Positions 39,701 to 49,500 of a stretch of DNA of 64,000 nucleotides are shown here, piece by piece. The position numbers were made by a program, and so were the translations under genes. The stretch is from contig BRXU01000001.1 in assembly GCA_030267565.1 (NCBI GenBank), positions 3,968,001 to 4,032,000 of the forward strand. Direction: 5' to 3'. Below the pieces are notes generated by a model. The model made no database searches, had not been told where the DNA came from, and saw only the letters and a program-made list of their open reading frames with translations. The DNA comes from Pleodorina starrii. Its lineage: Eukaryota; Chlorophyta; Chlorophyceae; Chlamydomonadales; Volvocaceae. Each line of letters begins with the position of its first letter. The first letter of the stretch is position 1.

Positions 39701-41166
39701 TGGGCGCGCGCGCGCCTGTATGCGGGCACCGGGCAGCTGTGGGACAGGCTAGGTAGGCTTACACGACGGCAACACGGCAACAGGTAGCCAGCCAGGCGGT
39801 GACGGCGTTTCGTTGCCTCTGCAGGTCTGCCCAAGAACTTGCTGCAAGAGCTAACGAACCTCAGCGGTCTTCTCTCCGCCATCGCACACCCACCATCCAT
39901 CGCTGCGTTTGGCCCCACGAATGAACCCGAACCCGAATGAATCCATCCCCTCCCCACCCCCCCAGGTGACGGGCAGCGGCGAGGTGACGGTGTCCGCCTC
40001 GCTCCACTTCGTGCCCGCCCAGCTGCTGTCCTTCCCCACCTACCGCGGCCTGTTCGTGGAGGCGGCGCTGCAGATGGCCGACCCGCTGACCGGCGGACCC
40101 ACGGGTCAGCGCCTGGCGGCGGTGCCCCTGGGCTCCGTGGTGGCCCTCACGGTGCAGCTGACCAGCCCCGACGACCTGGGACCCGTCACCCTGTCCATCC
40201 TCATGCCGGCAGGACTGGAACCCATCGACCCAAATCTGGAGGCGACGGGTGGTGGTGGTGGTGGCTTGGAGACGTGCTCGGCGGGGCAGCTGCGGGATGT
40301 GGCCTGGTGGGACTTCTGGCTCATGCCCATCTGCCCTGCACAGGTCAGTGAAGATTCAGTTCGCTCCTCGTCGAGGCTTCCACACCAGCTCCTGGGCTCA
40401 GCCAGCGTTTTCGATGGGGCTCGAACGGTTATATATTTAGGGTTGTTTTAGGGTTTTAGGGGTACCGAGGCGATGGTTGGGCAGAGGCCCCGGGATGCGG
40501 CCCATGCATGCGTGGTTTTTCTTCTCGTTGCGGGAAAATGTGCGTGCGGGCACGCAGGCAGCGTTACCTCCAGGCCGCCACACGCCTGCCAACCAAACTT
40601 GCCAGCGCACCGACCAGCGGAAAGCGCCCGTACGTGCGGCACCTCCGCTCCCACCCACCCACTCACCCACCGCGATTTCAATCCTAGGCTCCTGCCATTA
40701 TAGCCCTCATCACCCACCCGCCTCGACCGCCGCCCTGTCCAACGAAACCAGCAGAGTAATTTCCACGCACCGCCCTCACCGCCCTGCACCGCTGCACGCG
40801 CGCCCTCGCTGTTCCCCCTGCCCCTCCCAGGAGACCCGTCCCTACCTGGTGACCTTCTCCTACCTGGCGCTCCGCGCCGGCACCTCGAGCGTGACGCTCA
40901 AGGCCGTGGCCGCCACACCCGGCTCCTTCGTGTTCCCGCCCATCCGCGCCTCCGCCGACAACCAGCCGGAGCTCTTGGGCATGACGGCCGCCACCAACCT
41001 CACCGTATGCGCCGACTGCGCCAAGCCCACCTACGTGCGCGAGGCCCCCGCAGCGGCCAAGCCCTGTCCCAAGGAGGGCTGCGGCCCCAGCGGCGTGTGC
41101 AACCTGGCCACCGGAAAGTGCGTCTGCGCCGACGGCGGGGGCAATGACGGGCAGTGCGTCTCCTGA
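18709..41166 (+). CDS. Secreted bacterial-type alpha-2-macroglobulin-like protein (COG2373/YfaS-like), thioester-less
   Basis: About 37 exons encode about 2,595 residues. Exons: 18709-18919, 19201-19247, 20061-20202, 20799-20969, 21554-21615, 21981-22061, 22512-22612, 23010-23165, 24311-24641, 24902-25429, 25787-25996, 26377-26439, 26767-26941, 27181-27347, 28165-28725, 28910-29199, 29639-30178, 30535-30652, 30898-31359, 31665-31909, 32180-32312, 32681-32747, 32919-32957, 33218-33494, 33906-34089, 34771-34866, 35090-35204, 35429-35614, 35875-35959, 36235-36429, 36741-37025, 37659-37830, 38090-38231, 38676-38956, 39444-39599, 39966-40343 and 40831-41166. A signal peptide (WIPWLLVVCCLHV) starts the protein. 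Macroglobulin-type beta domains follow. The A2M core has VEVTVYGVDKAFLDL, FRVTPLFTTATTGPNG and WQEGMVLPNAVPGSGGLNL. The helical domain lacks CxEQ. The C-terminus is Cys-rich (CGPSGVCNLATGKCVC). The exon 1 donor is ambiguous (18915 or 18919); only 18919 keeps phase. The role is probably extracellular protease trapping or matrix. Confidence 0.9.
19255..19384. repeat. Two direct copies of a 65-bp unit in A2M-like intron 2
   Basis: The sequence from GCAATGCGGTACGACGCAGC to TTAATCCGGT at 19255-19319 is repeated exactly at 19320-19384. This is a recent tandem duplication just after the exon 2 donor. Confidence 0.9.
23443..24165. repeat. CATGGGTCG minisatellite in A2M-like intron 9
   Basis: Roughly 38 units of 18-20 bp are built on CCCATGGGTCGAGGCTGGGG, with variants such as CATGAATCGG and GGGCCGG. 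It fills most of the intron between the donor at 23165 and the acceptor at 24310. The units lack stops in several frames, so long Pro/His/Trp or Gly/Trp frames appear on both strands; these are artefacts of the repeat. Confidence 0.92.
27540..28090. other. AT-rich island with two hairpins in A2M-like intron 15
   Basis: This part of the 817-nt intron is much poorer in GC than its surroundings. It contains a hairpin with arms 27564-27573 and 27578-27587 (CGTACTATTT) and another with arms 27729-27737 and 27751-27759 (ATATAGCAC). A 76-codon open frame (27644-27874) on the plus strand has no family resemblance. It could be an inserted element or an intron-hosted RNA; I see no terminal repeats. Confidence 0.5.
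30661..30703. repeat. GGATCCAC/GGATCCGG tandem palindromic units after A2M-like exon 19
   Basis: The sequence alternates GATCCGGATCCACG units directly downstream of the donor at 30652. Related GGATCTGGATCT units occur in exon 14 coding DNA near 27290. Confidence 0.65.
30856..30890 (-). repeat. Dispersed element copy next to acceptor 30897
   Basis: TCTGCGGTATCTTCTTTTTG followed by TTTTTACCCCCC forms the pyrimidine tract of this intron. It is the reverse orientation of the CGCAGCGGAGGGACG element. Confidence 0.55.
31965..31987. repeat. (ATGC)n microsatellite in A2M-like intron 21
   Basis: Five to six tandem GCAT units in an intron. Confidence 0.85.
32321..32366 (+). repeat. Dispersed element copy at donor 32312
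   Basis: GTGGGTAAGGAAAAATATGC then CGCAGCGAAGGGACGGAG lies immediately downstream of the exon 22 donor, so the element overlaps the 5' splice region. Confidence 0.55.
33711..33748 (+). repeat. Dispersed element copy in A2M-like intron 25
   Basis: AAGGAGAGAAGATTACCGCA then GCGAAGGGACGCAG in the middle of the intron. Confidence 0.55.
34300..34766. repeat. Uninterrupted (CCCT)n tract forming the 3' end of A2M-like intron 26
   Basis: About 467 bases of pure CCCT repeat (roughly 116 units) run directly into GCAG, the acceptor of the exon at 34771. The opposite strand is (AGGG)n. The true length in the genome may differ because such tracts are hard to assemble. All long Pro-Ser or Gly-Arg-Glu frames here are repeat artefacts. 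Confidence 0.95.
35052..35088 (-). repeat. Dispersed element copy next to acceptor 35089
   Basis: CCCTCCGCTGTGGTATCTGC then TTTCTTCCCACCCAG ends exactly at the acceptor of the next exon. Confidence 0.55.
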
Positions 41167-43589
41167 CGTCCTGAGCTCGGCTAGGCGTGCGGCTAGCTAT
41201 GGCTGCTGCGGGATTCGGGATGGCGAGAGCACCTTTCTGGTCCCCAATTGCGGCTGCGGAAGTGGCTGCGGCGGCCGTGTGGGCTTTGTGCGCGGCTTTC
41301 TGGCGGCGGCGGTGCTGGCGGCGACGGCGGCGGCTTTCATTTGTTCGTGTACATACGAATTAATCGCATGCGGCTAGCGGGCTACAAGACAAGCGCGGAT
41401 ACCTGAACGGCCTGGTGGCGCGGTTTGTCGTTGGCGATTGGCCGCTGCGTAGGCGGTTGTGGTAACGGCGGTAGGTTTGAGGCAGGTGGATGTGCGGTAT
41501 GGCAAATGGCACCCTGTCTGTACGGTGGCCCAAAGCCGTACACATGGACATTTGCACGCTCGCAGGTAAGACGCAAGCACATGCACCCCCCGGTGGGCGG
41601 CGAGCAGCAGCAGGGCGGCTCGCACGCGTGAGTGAGGACTCGGCTGGACTGCCAAAAGCCAACCAGGGGGTCATGCATGACGCGTGGGTTGGGAACTTGG
41701 ATGGGTGGCGAATGAAGCACGAAAGACTGCAGGCAGGCGATGCATGTCGACCACGAACATGGGGCGCAATCTGCAGTGTTCCCGACGAGTCGACGTTTCT
41801 GACATTACTGAGAGATACGGTAGATATGGTGCAAAATGGTGCATTCGCAGATAGATATGCGGTCCGGCGTGTGGCATACATACAGCACGCACGCGGCCCC
41901 GCTTCAATGCTTTGTTCGGCAGGAGTACGGGACGTACAGCCCGATATGAGTACATACATGACACGGTGCGTGCACATCATCCTCCTTTTCAGTACTCTAG
42001 GTTGCTGTCCGCATGACTGCAACCGCGCAAAGCAAACACAAGCTGACCAGTCAATGGACGCAGCCCTAAGCTGCTTTTCTCGGTGGTTGGGGGGCCGCCG
42101 AACAATTGCGCACGGATGGCTCCAGGCGCTGCAACCGGCCGCATATAGCTAGGGTTTGACATTATGTTGTGCTATGGTAGGTGTCCTTGGGTAGGCACTA
42201 GGCAGCATTCTTTCTTTGTCAGGTTATTCTTTTTCGTTGGATCGTTGATCTAGCCTTTCTACGTGAATCGGTTACAGCGGACCCAAAGTGGACCCGCAGC
42301 ATTGCTGCACGCGTAACTCTTGTTACCCTTGTTGTGGTTGCTAGTAGTTGCTACGGTGGGCGCCAGGCCCTCGGGAAATGTAGAACTCCTGAGGGTCCGG
42401 TGTGTGCCCGGCCGACTGTGGTCCACAGAGGCAGGCGGCGGACGGACGGAGGAAGGCGGGGGACCACCCCTCGCCGCACTGATACCTTTGCCCCCCGTCC
42501 GAAGCATTTGCTGTAACTGCTGCCGTGTGGCTGCTCGAAAGGAGCTGGGCAGGGCGTTCGTGGTCGCGACGAGTATGGGACGGGCAGCACTGAAAAACAC
42601 AGCAAACAAATTGGGAGGGTGGGCGGCTGGCCGCCAGGAAGGAAGCGTTAAGAGGGGCGCAGCGTCGGGTTGAATGAATTGAGTGTCGGCCATGAAACGT
42701 GGGCCACGGCAGATAACCTGGTGCTGGGAAGGTCCGGTTCAGCGCCGTGGCTGCGTGTTGTGGGCGTCCGGGACCTCACGGACCAGGCTTCACTCGTGAC
42801 AAGAGGCGCGATTCCATGAATCGAAAAGTGGCATATGAAATTCTTATCTGCCCCATTTGAAAAAGCCTCTTCTGTCCTTCCTGCAGATTCCTCATAGGTG
42901 CAAATCTTTGAGGTACTGCACTGACAGGATTGCCGGCACCTAAGCGACTGCATCAAGGCCCAAGGTTAACATATTGACGTGTGTACCTTGTGTACGCAAG
43001 GGGTAATAACAATCATCGGTTCCGTTTTGGCGGTCCCTGTCGTATGCTTGCATACAGAAGTTGGGGAGCCTCATGCTGGGCTTTGTGCCATGAATTTACA
43101 AGGCGCAAGACGACTTCAAATAATACTGTTGATCAAATTCTGGGCGGTGAGGCCAGGCGCCGCCGCAAGGTTGACCACAAGCCCAGGGACATACCGGTAC
43201 GTTAAAACACCAATACATTGGCGCCTACTTCCTGGACTTGGTGGGTTGAAGCCGGTCCTCCCACATTCCGTTCCGTTGTGCGTCCTTGCTGGAGCCGTTG
43301 CCTATGACAAACACGAAGGATATCATACGACAGTACGGCCGATCGGGTTGGCAAATGACAACGGCCGAGCAAATCAGGATGCGTATTGGACCGGAAGCCA
43401 GCACGGAATCCCAACTCCTTTCCGACAGTTACTCTATGCTCTGTTCAATTCTGCAACGAATATAGGACACGAAAAACAAGGCCATATGTTTGTAGGTGAT
43501 CCCGGGACCTCTAAAAGTAGTTCGCAACGGAGGGCACAGACGCGGCAGACGTGCCCGGCCCCAGCGTGGGCCGGCACTACAAGTCCAGC
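41167..43589. other. Intergenic region between A2M-like and PRR genes
   Basis: This holds the 3' UTR of the A2M-like gene and the 5' region of the PRR gene. Two overlapping frames of about 220 codons on opposite strands (41360-42152) resemble nothing known and shadow each other. TGTAA, the usual volvocine poly(A) signal, occurs near 42510, but far from the stop codon. The right part becomes AT-richer toward the PRR start. Confidence 0.45.
43355..43465 (+). other. Possible upstream ORF of the PRR gene (36 codons)
   Basis: An ATG at 43355 opens a 36-codon frame (MTTAEQIRMRIGPEASTE onward) that ends at TAG 43463-43465, about 125 bases before the chosen PRR start. Its composition is protein-like. 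It may be a regulatory upstream ORF or part of an upstream exon. Confidence 0.35.
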
Positions 43590-46500
43590 ATGCAGGCGCA
43601 TGGCGCTCTGCACGCTGGCGCGCAACAGTTTCAGCTGCCGGACCCCAAGAATCTGCGCATCCTTGTCATAGATAGCAAAGCAGTATCCCGCCAGAATACA
43701 ACGCAATTGCTCAGAGAATGTGCATATCAGGTGAGAAACGTTTCTGCTTTTCAAAGCTGAGGGCGAAGGAGTTGCAGTCACGCGGAAATTCACGAGCGCC
43801 CGGAACTCCTCGGCAGGTAACCGCGGTAAAGACCGCGCGCGAGGGTCTACAGCTTCTCCTTGAAGTAGAACATGGGGCGTGCTTTGACCTGGTGCTCAAG
43901 GAGCACGACCCGCCCGGCGCGAATGCATGCCGGCTGCTCAAGCGAATGGCAAAGACGGAAGGCCTGGCGCGCACGCCTGTGGTTGGTAAGCACGGGGGAG
44001 TTCGTTCCATGTTCCACCACATATCTCCGGGCGGTGCGCGCCTCCGCTCGCACATTTATCCCAAAAATATCCCGACGTGATATCTCGCACAGTGACCTCA
44101 ACCCAAGACGAGCGCGAGACGGTCATGTCCTGTCTTTCACTTGGAGCCATAGACTATCTCATAAAGCCGCTGCGGCAAAACGAGCTGCGGCACATCTGGA
44201 CGCGCGTGTGGTGGTGGCGGAAGGTAAATTTGGGGACCGGTTGACCGCCATACATGAAGCGTTCTTGGCCTTAAGGTTATCCGGTTCGATGCAACCCATA
44301 TAATTAGCCCGCGTTTGCTCGCGCAGAGTCAAAGTCAGCACGCAGCGGCCTTGCCAAACGTCGCGGCGCTCGCCGCTCGCCACTACGCTTTTCGGGGACC
44401 CAGCAGCGCAAATCGGCAGTACGAGGCTACTTCCAGTGACTCAAAGCAAACCAAGTAGGTGCTCTATAACCATGGTCGTGAGGGGATACGTTTAAATTCT
44501 GACTCAGGGCCGATATAAGGTTACTTCAGTCGCATGGTAAGTACCATCACGGAAGAGGCTGCACAAGTTGGGAGCACTCCCTTTACAAACCTATAGGGGC
44601 GAGCCAATCCAACTGCAAGTTGTACGTCGCCGACAGCACGGCCCCAACTGCAACATGCTGTTCCCATTACGCCATTCTTTGCTGTGTTGTCAGCCCTTAA
44701 TAATTGTTTACACCATGTTTCCTTCGCCTTTCTGTCCGTGGGCTAACGTTAACATCACAGCCAAGAGGAGGAGGAGCCAACTTCCAAGGAGGGCAGCGCG
44801 CCGGACAATGGCAACGGCCATGGCAGCAAGGGCAACGGCAGCAATGGCAGCAAGGAGGGCAACGGCACCAGCCGGTGCGGGTGCGGGCCGGGGGAGCGGA
44901 ACCGGTTGGTTGAGCTCCGGTTTGGGTCGTTTCACTGTACGGCGCTGCGATGTAGACGTACCACTGCTTCTCTTCTGCGGGGCCTGCCTCCCGGGAAGGG
45001 CAGCGGCGGACGCACCCAAGGGCTGCTTCCTGAGCTGTGCTACGATCTTCGTGTACCGGCCTCTAAGAAGCCGCAGCCGTCATGGGGTGGTGCCGTCTCT
45101 GCTCCAAAAGCCTCTGCGCCTCTGCGCGGAATGGGTTTGGGCCACCCTTGTCGGGGGCGTCACAGCTCGCAGCGCGGCCCGCTTGCAGGCAGCGACCGCG
45201 GCTTGCGGGCGCGCCAGCCGCTCTGCGACTGCAGTCGCTTTGGAAGAGCAACGATCTCTCATCGTTCGGGAGCATTGGGGGGAGCATTGGGGGCCCAGCC
45301 ACGCGGCAGTCAGGCCGCGAGGACGGCTCAGAGCGGCGGCCCACAGCTCCGAAACCCGTTGGTTTCAGGCTCCCAACATCACAACCCTTCAGCGTTGGAG
45401 CGTTGGGTTCTAAGCTGCCGGTCCTAACGTGCCGGCAGCTGTGCGCCCCCGCTTGCGTCCTTAGTGCCTCTCCTTGGTGCCTTAGTGCTCCTCCACCCCG
45501 CGCCGAAATCCCCCCGAAATCATCCCGAAATCCCCCCGTCAGTGCTTTCAACTCTGGTACAAATTTATAATCATTATAATTATCATTCCGGGGCCGCCCT
45601 GTTGCTCGTACTCGTTGGAAATGCCGTACAGAGTGGATGCAAAGCTCCACTGCGACAACAAGGACAACGGTCATGGCTCTAACGGTAACGGCCACGGGTC
45701 CAACAACGGCAACGGCCATGGCTCCAACGGCAACGGCTCCAACGGCTCGTCGGACAACAAGAACGGCGGCAACGGCAACTCTGCCACCAAGGGCGACGGC
45801 AACGGTAACGGTTCCAACGGCAACGGCGCCAGTACGACACTGGCAGTTGAACGGCACTACCAGGCGCTGGTCAACACGGCGGAGGGGAAGATGCCGCCGA
45901 ACCTCAGTAGCCACGACGGCCTCATGGTGAGGACTGACTGTACTGCAGTACCCGTAACTGCCGTACTTATGACGTGTGATGTGTGTCGTACAGTGGTTTG
46001 CTGCAAGCACGCGTCCTCGGGCTGTGATTATCTCCGTAAGGCGGAGGTGGTGGTGAGGCGAACCAAGACGCCGTTGCAATCGTAAACCATCCCCCCTTCT
46101 TGGGAGTCGCTGCGAGCAGCACGGCCTTTCCCCCGCATGTCACCAGCCCTCCTCCCAGCCCCAGTCTCATCCTGTCCCTCCCTCCCCCCGTTCCTCTTTC
46201 ACTCTACCTCTCCGCCCTCCCTTCCCTTCGTTTCCCCAGGGCGCCGTCAAGGGCGGAGCCATGGGTCGCTCCTCCGCCTTTGCGCAGTACATAGGGCCCA
46301 GCTCCAGCAGCCGCAAGCGCGCCGCCACCTCGGAAGCCGTACAGCCCGGCGGCCGCGATCCGCTCTGCCGTACAACGGACGCGATGGAGGAGGACAACGG
46401 CACCGGCGGCAGCGGCGTCCCCTCCGTCGAGAGAGTCGCCACCGGCGGCGGCGGCAGCGGCGGCGGCGGCAGTCTGGCCCAGGGGCGGTCCAAGGCGGCG

Positions 46501-49500
46501 GCGATGCGGGAGCGGGAACGGGATCGCGACCGGGACCGTGCGGCGGCGGCGGCGGTGAGCTTTGGGAGCTTGGAGCGTGCAAGCTGCATTTGGGTCGGGC
46601 CAGAAGGCCGGGGCAGAAGGCCGCAGTGGACCCTCGGGCGGGCTCGTAATTGTGTGGGATAGGTCAGGTCGTTAACAGGTTGTTGTGTTGTGTTGTGCCG
46701 CAGAGCCCTCCCTCGTGACCATGCCTTCCCTCCCTCGCTCCCGTAGCCACACACCAACTCGTCCCGCCTCGTTTTTTTTACCTCCGCCGCAGCTCCGAGC
46801 AAGCGCCCACACGCTCTCCGAAGACACCTTCAACCCCAGTGCCGCCCGCGCCGGCGCCGCTGGCCGCAGCGGCGGCGGCAGCGGCGGCGGCGGCACCGCC
46901 GGCGGGCTCGGCGCCAGCGGCGGCGGCGCCGGCGGCAGCGGCCCGCTCAGCGGCGGCGGCACCGCCAACAACGGCTCGTCGTACAACTACGCCAAGCCAC
47001 ACCAGCACCAGCTGGCGACCCAGCAGCAGCCGACGCTGTCGAGCGATCGTCCCGGCTCCCAGGGGATCTCCCCGAGCCACTACGCGTCGCTCCAAACCCA
47101 CACGCCCTCCGGCGGCGGCAACGGCGCCGCCGGCGGCGGCGCCAGCCGCTCGGGCCAGCAGCAGCCGCAGCCGTCATCGGCGCAGCAACCGTCGTCTTCC
47201 GCGGCGCATCAGCAACAGCTGCAGCAGCAGCAGCAGCAGCTGCCACCGCAGCAACAGCAGCAGCAGCAGGCGGGGGTACAGCCGCAGGGACCGGCGGCGT
47301 GGCCGGGCGGCATGGCGCCGCCCAACCCACATCTGCAAGGGCACCATTTGGCGGGCATGGCGGCGGCAGTGGCGCCGCCGGGGTTGACGGGCCCGGCGGC
47401 CTTTCCCGGCATGTTCGCGACGCCCTTCGGTGAGCGAGTGTGTGTTACGAACGAGCGCTTGGGCGAGTGTACGGATGCATGGGCGGGCTGGTCGGGGTGG
47501 CGCTCTCGTCGGTGTCGTCGTCCCAAGCTTTGCCCTCCCCCCCACCGCCGCCGCCCACGGTCTTGTGCCCCTGCGTGCTCCCCGCCACCGTTCACCGTCC
47601 TCTGTGTGTTTTACCTTCGGGTTTTTCCCGGCCCAGCACCCCACCGCACACACAACCACCTCACCACCACCACCCCACTGCCCACTCCTCCGCAGGTCTC
47701 CCCGCCAGTCACATGCTTCCCCGCATGGGCATGGGGGTTGGGGTTGGGGCGCACCCCGCCATCCGTTTTGGGCCCGGCGGCCCTGTGGCGGGCGGCGGTG
47801 GCAACGGCGGCGGCGGTCCGGGAGGTCTGGATCAGGTGCCCTTGCAGGTGATTGGGGGGGGGGGGAAGTGGGGAGGGATGGGGAGTGGGGAGGGATGGGG
47901 AGTGGGGAGGGATGAGGAGGGATGGGGGAGTGGGGAGGGATGGGGAGGGATGAGGAGTGGGGAGGGATGGGAGAGTGGGTGGTGTCAGTGCTGGGCCATG
48001 AGCATGGGGGCATTCGGGGCCTTGGAACGGGTGGGACGAGCGACTGCAGGGCGGCACGCGGGATGAGTGCTCAATGCAGCGTGCCCTGCGTGCGGTGCCC
48101 TCGCCTCGGCCCCCGCCTCCCTACGTCTGACTGCCACCCGTTTCCTGCCAGCCCTCCAAGCTGCCACCGCTGCCACACCGCCGCCCCTCCCGCTGCACTG
48201 CCACTCCTCCGCCACTCCTCCGCCGCGCCGCAGTCGATCTTCCCCTTCCCGCCGCCCGAGGTGGTGGCGTTGGCGGCCGCGGCCAACGAGGTACGGCAGT
48301 ACGGCACACCTTGTTCGCTCCCACAGTCGGTCGGGGTGGTGGTGGGGGGGTGCCGGATCTCTTTTCGCCATGACATCAGCAGAGGGGGCTCCTATCCTTG
48401 TGTCTGCATCTTGCTCTACCCATTCGCCTCCTGTCTCCCTCCCCCTCTACCGCCCGCCCATTTCCTCCCCCTGAGCCCTCCGCACCCGCGCGCAAACCCC
48501 TGTTCGACCCCCACACTTGGCAGCAACAGGCGCACCAGGTTCATCAGGCCCATCAAGCCGCCGCCCGCGGCCACGGCGGCGGCCACGGCGGGCCGCACCC
48601 GCACCCTCACCCTCACCCACTGCTTCTGGGGCCGCTGCCGCCCGGGCCGCATGGCCCCCATTACGACTCTGGCGGCCCGCACCCCCACCCCGGCGGCCCC
48701 CACGGCGGCGCCTCCGCGGGTCCCTCGTCCTCCTCCGTGCAGCACCCCACCAGCAGCGCCACCAACATCAACGCCATCATCCTGAACCAGTTGCTCGCCA
48801 GCGGGGTCACCCTCACCGCCTTCCTGGGACATCAGCCGGTGAGGCAGGGAGGGAGGCAGGGAGTGTAAGGGAGGGAGTGTTGGGTGGGTGGGTGAGTGGG
48901 GTCAGTGAGTGAGGTCGGCGAGGGAGGGAGGGTTTTGGGGTTTAGGCCGATCGGGCCCCACCTGTACCCACCCTCACTCGTCACTCCGTCCGCCGCTTTG
49001 GCAGCTTTGGCAGCACCACCGAGGGCACCGAGGGCACTGCGGCTGGGCGCTGCCAAGAGCAGAGAAATCGCCAGAGCCTCAACCGAGATCACCTCGTCGT
49101 GTGTGTCTTGCTTGCTTACTTTGGTCGGCGCCGTCTGATCTTCTTGACACGGCGATGGGCCTCCACCTTCCTGCGTCCTCCCCAACTGCGCAGGGCCCTA
49201 TGGGCATGACCCGCCATCCACAACAAGGCCTGGGGGGCCACCCCGCAGGCCCAGGCTCCCGGGCACCCGCGCACCCTCACCCCCACCCGGCGGCCGGTAT
49301 GCCATCACACCACCACCAGCAGCAGCAACAGCAGCAGCAGCAGGCCGCCGCCGCGGCGGCGGCGGTGGCGGCGGCTGCGGCGGCCTGGCGGCCGCCGCCG
49401 TTCACGCCCGCCTCCATCGCCGCCGCCGCCGCGGCGGGCGTGCTGCCCTTCCCTGGACCTCTGCCGCCGGGGCACGGCACCGGAGCACCGCTGCCGCCGG

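Noticed and set aside
41360..42152. Overlapping 220-codon frames on opposite strands after the A2M-like gene
   Set aside because: No family resemblance; probably 3' UTR or intergenic sequence.
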